This document shows positions 1-5,572 of a DNA stretch of 5,572 bases, in pieces. How positions within the stretch are numbered: the first letter of the stretch is position 1; the number at the start of each line of letters is the position of its first letter. The stretch is from the NCBI GenBank assembly GCA_902766525.1, contig CACXDX010000105.1:1-5572 (forward strand), written 5' to 3'. Source of the DNA: an uncultured Bacillota bacterium (lineage in GTDB: Bacteria; Bacillota; Dehalobacteriia; UBA7702). The notes beneath the pieces were generated by a model. The model did not search any database. It was not told the DNA's origin and worked only from the letters and a program-made list of their open reading frames with translations. The position numbers and the translations under genes were made by a program.

Positions 1-44
1 ATGACCTGCCCTATTTTTTTGATCGAATCATTCTGTTTCATCAT
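1..44 (-). CDS. 5' end of the gene after rbfA, probably DHH-family phosphoesterase NrnA (partial)
   Basis: Two tandem in-frame ATG codons (42-44 and 39-41) open a frame that runs off the left edge. The visible product is M-M-K-Q-N-D-S-I-K-K-I-G-Q-V, with the last codon cut. The start lies inside rbfA and overlaps its end by 17 nt (14 nt from the second ATG), so translation is probably coupled to rbfA. Only a weak purine-rich AAGAAAAG lies about 8 nt upstream. In many Bacillota the gene after rbfA encodes NrnA, a DHH/DHHA1 enzyme that degrades short oligoribonucleotides and 3'-phosphoadenosine 5'-phosphate. The name rests on gene order alone: the DHH motifs would lie outside the window. A reading frame continuing from rbfA is likely; the product is much less certain. 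Confidence 0.5.
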   Translation of the reverse strand, partial: MMKQNDSIKKIGQV

Positions 45-393
45 GATCGTATCTTTTCTTATCGTCTTCCAATATTTTGGCAATGCGAATCCCGTGTTCA
101 ATGGAATCATCAAAAACGAAAATGAGTTCAGGCGTATGACGCAGAGACAATCTGCCCGCCAATTCATGACGGATAAAACCCGCCGAACGTTTCATTGCCT
201 TTTGGGTTTTGGCGATCTCCTTTTCACTGCCCATCACACTGTAATAGATTTTGGCGGAGCTGAGATCATGAGAGACGTCTGCCTTGACAATGGAAACAAA
301 ACCGACGTCGGGATCTTTGATCTCATGAAGGAGAATATCGGAAATTTCTTTTCTCAATTCTTCATTGACACGGCTGTCGCGATGTTTGGACAA
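28..393 (-). CDS. rbfA: 30S ribosome-binding factor A (RbfA)
   Basis: RbfA binds the immature 30S subunit near the 5' end of 16S rRNA and supports late subunit maturation and cold adaptation (family knowledge). The 121-residue product has the usual length and the family's single type II KH-like fold. Visible marks are the N-terminal helix R8-V-N-E-E-L-R-K-E-I, the segment E24-I-K-D-P-D-V-G-F-V-S-I, the strand A47-K-I-Y-Y-S-V, and the C-terminal signature R85-H-T-P-E-L-I-F-V-F-D-D-S followed by G101-I-R-I-A-K-I-L. The start is TTG at 391-393. It is supported by AAAGGAG 8 nt upstream, and the only later in-frame Met (residue 54) falls inside the conserved fold. The gene follows infB by 28 nt and its end overlaps the next gene. 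Confidence 0.97.
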   Translation of the reverse strand: MSKHRDSRVNEELRKEISDILLHEIKDPDVGFVSIVKADVSHDLSSAKIYYSVMGSEKEIAKTQKAMKRSAGFIRHELAGRLSLRHTPELIFVFDDSIEHGIRIAKILEDDKKRYDHDETE

Positions 394-401
394 AACGATC
401 T

Positions 402-408
402 CTCCTTT
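402..408 (-). promoter_or_regulatory. Shine-Dalgarno site of rbfA (decides the TTG start)
   Basis: AAAGGAG on the minus strand lies 8 nt before the TTG at 391-393, in the 28-nt infB-rbfA gap. No in-frame ATG lies near it, so this site is the main reason for accepting TTG as the start. Confidence 0.85.
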
Positions 409-421
409 CTGTTAACGATAA

Positions 422-3349
422 TCAGATGCTGCGTTTTGTTTCAACCATATCATAGATCTCGATCTGATCATCAATTTTGATATCATTGTAATTTTCAATG
501 CAGATCCCGCATTCATAACCGGTCTGAACTTCCTTGACGTCGTCTTTGAACCTTCTCAGGGAAGCCATATCACCTTCATGGATAACGATACCGTTTCTCA
601 GTACGCGGGCTTTAGCATTTCTCGTCACCTTGCCGTCTACGACATAGCAGCCGGCAACGGCGCCGACTTTGGGCACTTTAATAACGTCGCGAACTTCAAC
701 ATGACCGATAATGACTTCTTTATATTCCGGATCGAGAAGCCCGCTCATCGCGGCTTTGATGGAATCGATGGCTTCATAAATGACGCGGTACATAAGGATC
801 TGAACGCCGACGCTTTCCGCTTCGCGCTTGGTATGAGCATCGGGACGAACATTGAAGCCGATGATCAACGCGTTGGAGGCTTCAGCCAGTTTGACGTCGG
901 TTTCAACGATGGCGCCGACACCTTTATGAATGATATTGACCCGAACTTCATCGGTGGAAAGATTCTGGATGGACTGACTCAGCGCTTCCACGGAACCGTG
1001 GACGTCGGCCTTCAGGACGATATTGAGATCCTTGACCGAACCTTCGGAAATCTGACGGAAGAGATCGTCGAGCGAGACCATTGCCGTCTTATCCATATCA
1101 TGCTCCCGTTTTTCGCGGGAGTTGTGTTCGGCGATATAACGGGCGTCTTTTTCTTCATTGACGCAGACGAATATTTCACCGGCGGGAGGAACATCGGAAA
1201 AGCCGAGAACTTCCACGGGCATCGAAGGATAGGCGGCCTTTGTGCGGCGGCCTTTTTCGTCGACCATCGCGCGAACCTTGGCAAATTCCGTACCGCAGAC
1301 GAGAATATCACCGACGTGAAGCGTACCCTTCTGCACCAGCACCGTCGCGACGGGGCCGCGGCCTTTGTCAAGCTTGGATTCGATAACGGTACCGCGGGCG
1401 TTGCGGTTGGGATTGCTTTTCAGTTCCTGAACATCGGCAACGAGCAGGATCATTTCCAAAAGGGTTTCGATCCCCTGTTCCTTTTTGGCGGAGATCGGCA
1501 CCATGATGGTATTGCCGCCCCATTCTTCGTCAACGAGTTCGTATTCCATCAGTTCCTGACGGATCTTATCGACGTTGGCGCCGGGTTTGTCGATCTTATT
1601 GATGGCAACGACGATGGGCACGCCGGCCGCTTTGGCGTGGTTGATCGCTTCCACGGTCTGAGGCATCACGCCGTCGTCGGCAGCGACGACGAGGATGGCG
1701 ATATCGGTAACCTGAGCGCCGCGGGCACGCATTTCGGTAAAGGCTTCGTGACCCGGCGTATCGAGGAACGTGATCTTGCGTCCGTTGATCTCAACCTGAT
1801 AAGCACCGATATGCTGGGTGATCCCACCGGCTTCGCGGGCAATGACGTTGGTATTGCGGATCGCGTCCAAAAGGGAGGTTTTACCGTGGTCGACGTGACC
1901 CATAACGGTAACGATCGGCGGTCTCGCTTCGAGGGTGCTTTCATCGTCTTCATCATCGACGAGGATCTCCATCTTATCATCGACCTTCACTTCAACGGTG
2001 ATGCCGAATTCTTCACCCAGGATCGTCGCGGTTTCAGCGTCGATCTCCTGATTGACGGTAGCCATATAACCCAATCCCATCAACGCCTTGATGAGTTCGG
2101 CGGCGGTTTTGCTCATCGCCTTCGCCAATTCGGAAATGATAACGGTTTCACCGATGACAACGGTCTTCGGTACTACCGGCGGCATTTCTTCCTTGCGGGG
2201 CGCTTTTTTCTTGGTATTATGCTTCGGATTCTTCCGATACATATTACCTTCCATGCCTCTGCGTTCCATATCCTTTTTACGGGAATCGTAGGCATTGTTA
2301 TTTTTCTTTTTCTGTTCAAAGCGGCGGGAATCTTTCTTGTTGTCACCGCTTTTCATTTCCGGCGGCGGCGGAACGGCGCCGAAACCGCGTTCGCGATCAC
2401 GGTTACCGCCCTGATTGCGATCTCTGTTCTGTCCGCCTCTGTTTTGCTGACCGCCGCGATTGTTCTGGAAGCGGCCGTCGTTTCTGTTGTCGTTACGGCG
2501 ATCACCGCGATTTTCACCGCGATTGTCCGGACGAGGACCTCCCTGTCCGCCGCGGTTGTTCTGGAAGCGACCGTCTCCGCGGTTACCGCCCTGATTGCGG
2601 TCTCTGTTCTGTCCGTTTCTGTTATCATTACGACCGTTTTGATTGCGATCTCTCTTATTACGGTTATCTTTGGCGAAAACGCCTTGCTGACGGGGCTGGT
2701 CAGACTTGGCAAAGACGCCCTGCTGACGGGGATGATTTCCTTTGGCGAAAACACCCTGCTGACGGGGTTGATCGGGTTTGGCAAAAACGCCCTGCTGGCG
2801 GGGTTGTTCAGCAGCGGGTTTCTTTTCGGGCACGGTGTTGGTCTGAACTTTCGGCGCGGCTTTTTCTTTGTCTTTTTTATCTTCCGCTTTCTTTACCGTC
2901 TCTTTTTTCACGTCCTCCGCGGGGGCGGCGGGGGCTGTTTTTTGAGAGACTTCCCCTTTTTCGGGCTGTTTGGGAAGGGTTTCCGTTTTTTCCTTTTCCG
3001 GAGCGGCCGCGGGCTTGGCCTTGGCTTTCACTTCTTTTGATTCAGCCTTTTGAGGCTGCTCCTTTTGGGTTTTTTCGGTATGCCGTTCTTTTTTTGCGCC
3101 GGCGGCAGACTGATCCTTTACCGTTTTTTTGGAATGAACGGCTTCGGTTTCCTTCTGTTCTTTTTGTTGTTCCTTCTGTTCAAGGATCAATTTCGGGCGC
3201 ACGATATCTCTGAGCATCTGCTCGTGTTTTTCATCGACCGTGCTCATATGATTTTTTACTTCCGCACCCATTTTGCCGAGGCGACGGATCACATCTTTGC
3301 TTTCCATCCCCAATTCTTTGGCTAATTCGTAAACTCTGATTTTACCCAT
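422..3349 (-). CDS. infB: Translation initiation factor IF-2, with a long repeat-bearing N-terminal linker
   Basis: IF-2 is the GTPase that places fMet-tRNA on the 30S subunit and promotes 50S joining. At 975 residues it is longer than the B. subtilis protein (about 716) and E. coli IF-2 (890). Domains in order: IF2_N helical domain at 1-50; Lys/Glu/Ala-rich linker at about 55-182; four PRQQGVFAK repeats at 183-227; Asn/Arg/Gly-rich tract at 228-322; Lys/Arg-rich stretch at about 337-386; second IF2_N domain at about 397-455; G domain at about 477-645; beta-barrel domain II from about 650; domain III at about 767-870; C-terminal tRNA-binding barrel at about 880-975. The G motifs are intact: G1 GHVDHGKT (484-491), switch I GGITQHIGA (508-516), G3 DTPGH (530-534), G4 NKID (584-587), G5 SAKK (620-623). 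The ATG start at 3347-3349 has GGGGG 7 nt upstream and opens directly into the IF2_N sequence. The extra length is all in the linker before the second IF2_N domain. Shorter isoforms from internal starts, as in E. coli, are possible but unproven here. Confidence 0.99.
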   Translation of the reverse strand: MGKIRVYELAKELGMESKDVIRRLGKMGAEVKNHMSTVDEKHEQMLRDIVRPKLILEQKEQQKEQKETEAVHSKKTVKDQSAAGAKKERHTEKTQKEQPQKAESKEVKAKAKPAAAPEKEKTETLPKQPEKGEVSQKTAPAAPAEDVKKETVKKAEDKKDKEKAAPKVQTNTVPEKKPAAEQPRQQGVFAKPDQPRQQGVFAKGNHPRQQGVFAKSDQPRQQGVFAKDNRNKRDRNQNGRNDNRNGQNRDRNQGGNRGDGRFQNNRGGQGGPRPDNRGENRGDRRNDNRNDGRFQNNRGGQQNRGGQNRDRNQGGNRDRERGFGAVPPPPEMKSGDNKKDSRRFEQKKKNNNAYDSRKKDMERRGMEGNMYRKNPKHNTKKKAPRKEEMPPVVPKTVVIGETVIISELAKAMSKTAAELIKALMGLGYMATVNQEIDAETATILGEEFGITVEVKVDDKMEILVDDEDDESTLEARPPIVTVMGHVDHGKTSLLDAIRNTNVIAREAGGITQHIGAYQVEINGRKITFLDTPGHEAFTEMRARGAQVTDIAILVVAADDGVMPQTVEAINHAKAAGVPIVVAINKIDKPGANVDKIRQELMEYELVDEEWGGNTIMVPISAKKEQGIETLLEMILLVADVQELKSNPNRNARGTVIESKLDKGRGPVATVLVQKGTLHVGDILVCGTEFAKVRAMVDEKGRRTKAAYPSMPVEVLGFSDVPPAGEIFVCVNEEKDARYIAEHNSREKREHDMDKTAMVSLDDLFRQISEGSVKDLNIVLKADVHGSVEALSQSIQNLSTDEVRVNIIHKGVGAIVETDVKLAEASNALIIGFNVRPDAHTKREAESVGVQILMYRVIYEAIDSIKAAMSGLLDPEYKEVIIGHVEVRDVIKVPKVGAVAGCYVVDGKVTRNAKARVLRNGIVIHEGDMASLRRFKDDVKEVQTGYECGICIENYNDIKIDDQIEIYDMVETKRSI
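2384..2668 (-). repeat. Asn/Arg/Gly-rich low-complexity tract inside infB, with duplicated modules
   Basis: This encodes IF-2 residues 228-322: of 95 residues 24 are Arg, 23 Asn, 20 Gly, 11 Asp and 10 Gln, with only two Phe and two Glu. It contains duplicated modules. GQNRDRNQGGNR occurs at 246-257 and 306-317, and DGRFQNNRGGQ-type sequence at 259-269 and 291-301. At the DNA level, 2400-2444 matches 2580-2624 with three mismatches (180-nt offset), and 2451-2479 matches 2547-2575 with two mismatches (96-nt offset). All copies keep the reading frame. The tract is probably disordered and resembles RGG-type RNA-binding sequence; that resemblance is inference. Confidence 0.9.
2669..2803 (-). repeat. 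Four tandem copies of a 36-bp unit in infB (PRQQGVFAK repeats)
   Basis: The nine-residue core PRQQGVFAK occurs four times at IF-2 residues 183, 195, 207 and 219, separated by three-residue spacers (PDQ, GNH, SDQ). The core copies lie at 2777-2803, 2741-2767, 2705-2731 and 2669-2695. The peptide is identical in all four, yet six of its nine codons vary synonymously between copies (Arg, second Gln, Gly, Val, Phe, Lys). The repeats are therefore not a fresh duplication, and the peptide appears to have been held constant. Confidence 0.95.
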
Positions 3350-3356
3350 TCATAAA

Positions 3357-3361
3357 CCCCC
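3357..3361 (-). promoter_or_regulatory. Shine-Dalgarno site of infB
   Basis: A GGGGG run on the minus strand lies 7 nt before the infB ATG, inside the 25-nt ylxQ-infB gap. An out-of-frame ATG begins 4 nt before the true start, giving ATGAATGGGT. The conserved IF2_N sequence picks the downstream ATG. Confidence 0.7.
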
Positions 3362-3374
3362 GTTTTCTTCTCAT

Positions 3375-3668
3375 TTAGCGCAGGATCTGGCCTGCTATAT
3401 TCTGATCCAGGATCAGCAAAACGCTTCTCGGCGATTTGCCCACGGCATCGCCGAACCGTTCCTTTTCTCCGAAAAGGATAAAAGGCACTTGACAACGGTC
3501 GGCCAGCCGGCTGAATTTCTCTTTTGTCGCTTCCGAAGCGTCGTTGGCGATCACCAGACAGCGGCCGCCTTTCGCTTTGATTTTGGCCTCAACGCTGTTA
3601 TCTCCGGAAACAAGTTTTCCCGCCTTCTGAGCGAAACCCAGATAAGTATATTTCTTTTCATCCGTCAT
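3375..3668 (-). CDS. ylxQ: L7Ae-family RNA-binding protein YlxQ
   Basis: This is a 97-residue protein of the L7Ae/L30e/Gadd45 superfamily, whose members bind kink-turn RNA; the exact role of YlxQ is not settled. Supporting sequence: the N-terminal Y9-L-G-F-A-Q-K-A-G-K-L-V-S-G typical of the family, then the strand C37-L-V-I-A-N-D-A-S and T48-K-E-K, matching the loop that contacts RNA in L7Ae proteins. A hydrophobic strand, V61-P-F-I-L-F-G, follows. The length is normal for YlxQ. The ATG start overlaps the end of ylxR by 11 nt and has no clear Shine-Dalgarno sequence, so translation is likely coupled to ylxR. The position between ylxR and infB is the standard Bacillota order. Confidence 0.93.
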   Translation of the reverse strand: MTDEKKYTYLGFAQKAGKLVSGDNSVEAKIKAKGGRCLVIANDASEATKEKFSRLADRCQVPFILFGEKERFGDAVGKSPRSVLLILDQNIAGQILR

Positions 3669-3927
3669 GCTTCTGAACCATTTGTTTTTCCAGTTCGTCG
3701 TAGATTTCCTCTGCGATGGCGATGTTCAGCGTCCTTTCCAGACTTTTCGCCTTACGTGCCTTTTTCAGGCAGCCGGGGTCGGAACAGAGATAGGCGCCGC
3801 GACCCGACTTTTTGCCGGTGGGATCCCATTCGACCTTTTTTTCCGGTGTGCGGACAATGCGGAGCAATTCCCGCTTCGGCTTCATTTCGCGGCAGCCGAC
3901 GCACATTCTCAGCGGCGTCTTTTTCAC
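3658..3927 (-). CDS. ylxR: YlxR family protein (DUF448; RnpM, RNase P modulator)
   Basis: This is an 89-residue basic protein of the YlxR/DUF448 family. In B. subtilis the protein has been linked to RNase P RNA binding and renamed RnpM; applying that role here is inference from the family. Visible marks are the N-terminal R7-M-C-V-G-C-R, with Cys9 and Cys12, the segment L21-L-R-I-V-R, and the family signature G42-R-G-A-Y-L-C, with Cys48 and Cys53. The four cysteines look like a metal-site pattern, but that is not proven. The start is GTG at 3925-3927, forming a GTGA overlap with the nusA stop. It is supported by GGGGAGG 10 nt upstream inside nusA. The next gene, ylxQ, overlaps the 3' end. Confidence 0.95.
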   Translation of the reverse strand: MKKTPLRMCVGCREMKPKRELLRIVRTPEKKVEWDPTGKKSGRGAYLCSDPGCLKKARKAKSLERTLNIAIAEEIYDELEKQMVQKHDG

Positions 3928-5153
3928 GCTTCTTCGTCCTCCCCGCCATCGACATACTCGGTTTCGGCAGCGGCGGTCTCGGAATCGTCATCGAGATACT
4001 CCCCGTCGCCTTCTTCGCCTAACGTTTCATCATAGCTTTCGTCGTAATCTTCATCGTAATATTCTTCATCGACATATTCGTCATCATAATATTCTTCATC
4101 GTTTTCCGCTTCTTCACTCCATCCGACTTCCGAGGCGGATTTGATATCGATCTTCCAGCCGGTCAGCTTCACGGCGAGGCGGGCGTTCTGCCCTTCTTTA
4201 CCGATGGCGAGAGAGAGCTGATAATCGGGAACGACGACACGGGCCACTTTATCCTCTTCGTTGATATCCACGGCCAAAACCTTGGCGGGACTCAAAGCGT
4301 TGCTGATGAAGGTGGCGGGATCTTCGCTCCACTTGACGATATCGATCTTTTCACCCTTCAGCTCATCGACGATGGCCTGAACGCGCATACCTCTCGCGCC
4401 GACGCAGGCGCCGAGGGGATCGACATTCTCATGACTGCTGTAGACGGCGATCTTGGAGCGGCTGCCGGCTTCTCTGGAGATACTCTTGATCTCTACGGTG
4501 CCGTCATAGATCTCGGGCACTTCCTGTTCAAAAAGACGTTTCAGGAGACCGGGATGCGTTCTCGAGACCACGACCTGAGGGCCGCGGTTCGTCTTGCGGA
4601 TCTCGACCATATAAACTTTCAGATAATCGCCGTGGCGGTAATGTTCTCCGGGCATCTGTTCACCCGGTGTCAGGATGGCTTCGGTTCTGCCCACATCCAG
4701 ATAGACACTGCGGTTTTCAATGCGCTGGATCAGGCCGTTCATGATGTCGCCTTCCATATTGATATATTCATCGTAGATCACCGAACGTTCGGCTTCACGC
4801 ATACGCTGAACGACGACCTGCTTCGCCGTCTGGGCAGCGATACGCCCGAAATCGCGGGGCGTAACTTCCATTTCATAGATATCGCCGGGTTCGTAGCCGG
4901 GATTGATCTTTTCGGCTTCGGCGAGACTGATTTCGGTCGTTTCATCTTCAACGTTTTCAACGATGGTCTTGCGGGAGTAGACATGAAAATCACCGGTTTC
5001 CCGATTGATTTCCGTGCGCACATTCTGAGAAGAACCGAAATTCTTTTTATACGCGGAAACGAGCGCCGCGTCGATGGCGTCGAGAATGACGTCGGCGGAG
5101 ATGTTTCTTTCCTTTTCCAGATCTTTCAGCGCTTCCAAAAATTCTACGTTCAT
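3924..5153 (-). CDS. nusA: Transcription termination/antitermination protein NusA, with an acidic Tyr-rich tail
   Basis: NusA binds RNA polymerase and nascent RNA, and modulates pausing, termination and antitermination. The 409-residue product has the RNAP-binding N-terminal domain at about 1-125 (F5-L-E-A-L onwards), an S1 domain at about 133-199, KH1 at about 230-280 (D245-P-L-G-A-C-V-G-A-R-G) and KH2 at about 300-344, with the GxxG-type loop G318-K-E-G-Q-N-A-R-L-A. It lacks the AR domains found in Proteobacteria, as is usual in Bacillota. After Trp345 comes a 64-residue tail with 34 Asp/Glu, nine Tyr and no Lys or Arg, which makes the protein longer than the B. subtilis one (about 371). 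The ATG at 5151-5153 has an excellent AGGAGGT site overlapping the rimP stop. The end overlaps ylxR by 4 nt. Confidence 0.99.
   Translation of the reverse strand: MNVEFLEALKDLEKERNISADVILDAIDAALVSAYKKNFGSSQNVRTEINRETGDFHVYSRKTIVENVEDETTEISLAEAEKINPGYEPGDIYEMEVTPRDFGRIAAQTAKQVVVQRMREAERSVIYDEYINMEGDIMNGLIQRIENRSVYLDVGRTEAILTPGEQMPGEHYRHGDYLKVYMVEIRKTNRGPQVVVSRTHPGLLKRLFEQEVPEIYDGTVEIKSISREAGSRSKIAVYSSHENVDPLGACVGARGMRVQAIVDELKGEKIDIVKWSEDPATFISNALSPAKVLAVDINEEDKVARVVVPDYQLSLAIGKEGQNARLAVKLTGWKIDIKSASEVGWSEEAENDEEYYDDEYVDEEYYDEDYDESYDETLGEEGDGEYLDDDSETAAAETEYVDGGEDEEA
3927..4118 (-). repeat. Low-complexity acidic/Tyr-rich tail of NusA
   Basis: This codes for NusA residues 346-409. The DNA is a quasi-repetitive run of GAA/GAT/GAC/TAT/TAC codons, densest at about 4020-4105, where E/D-Y-Y and D-E-x-Y units recur roughly every five to ten residues. 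It encodes 34 acidic residues, nine tyrosines and no basic residue. The end of the tract also carries the ylxR ribosome binding site, since its Gly-Gly-Glu codons form GGGGAGG. Confidence 0.85.
3938..3944 (-). promoter_or_regulatory. Shine-Dalgarno site of ylxR, inside nusA
   Basis: GGGGAGG on the minus strand lies 10 nt before the ylxR GTG start and is made by the Gly-Gly-Glu codons near the NusA C-terminus. Together with the GTGA overlap it fixes the non-ATG start. Confidence 0.8.
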
Positions 5154-5160
5154 GAGTTGA

Positions 5161-5167
5161 ACCTCCT
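5161..5167 (-). promoter_or_regulatory. Shine-Dalgarno site of nusA, overlapping the rimP stop
   Basis: AGGAGGT on the minus strand lies 7 nt before the nusA ATG. Its first two bases belong to the rimP TAG stop (TAGGAGGT), so ribosomes ending rimP sit on the nusA start region. It is the strongest ribosome binding site in the window. Confidence 0.9.
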
Positions 5168-5572
5168 AAAAAACGGACAAATTGGCTTTGGCGATTTTAT
5201 CATAGGGGAAAGACATGGCTTTCCCTTCAACTTCCAGCTTGATTTCTTCCTCTCCGGCTTCGGTGAGGATGCCTACCCATTCCTTGCTGTTTTCCAGCTT
5301 TTGGTAGGTCTTGACGCGAACCTTTTCCCCGAGAACGGCACGAAAATGGTCAAAGGTACAGAGATTTCTTTCCACACCGGGCGAGGACACTTCCAGGAAA
5401 TAGGCGCCGCTGATGGGATCGAGTTCATCGAGGGGCTCGTTGATGAGATCCGTCACCTTCTCGCAGTCGTCGAGATCGACGCCGCCCTCTTTATCGATGA
5501 ATATCCGCAGGAACAGGTCGCTGCCTTCCTTTTTGTATTCCACATCGTAAACTTCATAGGCCGTGTCGCTCA
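5166..5572 (-). CDS. rimP: Ribosome maturation factor RimP (5' end missing)
   Basis: RimP binds the free 30S subunit and is needed for its maturation. The visible 134 residues include the family signature at the N-terminal side: Y-D-V-E-Y-K-K-E-G, then L-R-I-F-I-D-K-E-G-G-V and D-L-D-D-C-E-K-V. Next come G-A-Y-F-L-E-V-S-S-P-G-V-E-R, which closes the alpha/beta N-terminal domain, and an SH3-like C-terminal domain ending at F-P-Y-D-K-I-A-K-A-N-L. The GTG at 5541-5543 is an internal Val codon, not the start: the conserved family sequence continues upstream of it (Y-E-V-Y-D-V-E-Y), and the frame is open to the right edge. RimP is usually about 150 residues, so roughly 15-20 residues are probably missing. 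It heads the operon as seen here, and the nusA RBS overlaps its stop codon. Confidence 0.96.
   Translation of the reverse strand, partial: SDTAYEVYDVEYKKEGSDLFLRIFIDKEGGVDLDDCEKVTDLINEPLDELDPISGAYFLEVSSPGVERNLCTFDHFRAVLGEKVRVKTYQKLENSKEWVGILTEAGEEEIKLEVEGKAMSFPYDKIAKANLSVF

Noticed and set aside
394..421. Terminator or promoter in the infB-rbfA gap
   Set aside because: The 28-nt gap holds only the rbfA ribosome binding site; no hairpin with a T-run and no -35/-10 pair is visible.
1..480. Plus-strand 159-codon frame at the left edge
   Set aside because: It is antisense to rbfA, the infB end and the next gene; no family resemblance is seen, and the minus-strand genes are clearly real.
2353..2784. 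143-codon minus-strand frame within the infB repeat region
   Set aside because: It is an alternate frame of the repeat tract. Its repetitive Thr/Ala/Ile translation comes from the infB repeats being read out of frame.
2669..2803. 36-bp periodic repeats as a CRISPR array
   Set aside because: The 27-bp cores are separated by only 9 bp, vary at synonymous sites, stay in frame inside infB and have no cas genes nearby.
578..3040. Plus-strand 820-codon frame as a real protein
   Set aside because: It lies wholly antisense to infB, which is intact with all GTPase motifs. Its translation is low-complexity and domain-free and mirrors infB composition.
3489..4144. Several overlapping plus-strand frames opposite ylxQ, ylxR and the nusA tail
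   Set aside because: They are shadows of the conserved minus-strand genes: low-complexity Phe/Arg/His-rich translations without domains.
5166..5543. GTG at 5541-5543 as the rimP start
   Set aside because: The frame stays open to the window edge, and the conserved RimP sequence continues upstream of this codon, so it is an internal Val.

Overview
The window holds one tightly packed operon read entirely on the minus strand: rimP - nusA - ylxR (rnpM) - ylxQ - infB - rbfA - start of a further gene, probably nrnA. This is the conserved ribosome-maturation, transcription-elongation and translation-initiation cluster of Bacillota. The ylxR-ylxQ pair between nusA and infB, the short NusA without the C-terminal acidic-repeat (AR) domains of Proteobacteria, and a probable DHH phosphoesterase after rbfA all fit a Bacillota member. 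The moderate GC content and the protein flavour suggest Negativicutes (Dialister/Megasphaera-like), but I hold that lineage only tentatively.

Layout from right to left, which is the direction of transcription: rimP (5166-5572, 5' end beyond the window); nusA (3924-5153) after 12 nt, with its ribosome binding site (RBS) on the rimP stop codon; ylxR (3658-3927), GTG start, 4-nt GTGA overlap with nusA; ylxQ (3375-3668), 11-nt overlap with ylxR; infB (422-3349) after 25 nt; rbfA (28-393), TTG start, after 28 nt; and the first codons of the next gene (1-44), overlapping the rbfA end. There is no intergenic space longer than 28 nt and no stretch of 300 bases without a gene. I see no promoter, terminator, RNA gene, mobile element or CRISPR array. 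The promoter presumably lies upstream of rimP, beyond the right edge.

The genes act together in gene expression. RimP and RbfA mature the 30S subunit, IF-2 (infB) brings initiator tRNA to it and joins the subunits, NusA acts on elongating RNA polymerase, and YlxR and YlxQ are small RNA-binding proteins. The core domains are ordinary and well conserved.

The unusual parts are two low-complexity extensions. One is a long IF-2 N-terminal linker with four perfect copies of a nine-residue motif at a 12-residue period, followed by an Asn/Arg/Gly-rich tract. The other is a 64-residue acidic, tyrosine-rich tail on NusA with no Lys or Arg. I found no new biological system; these extensions are the points worth a second look.
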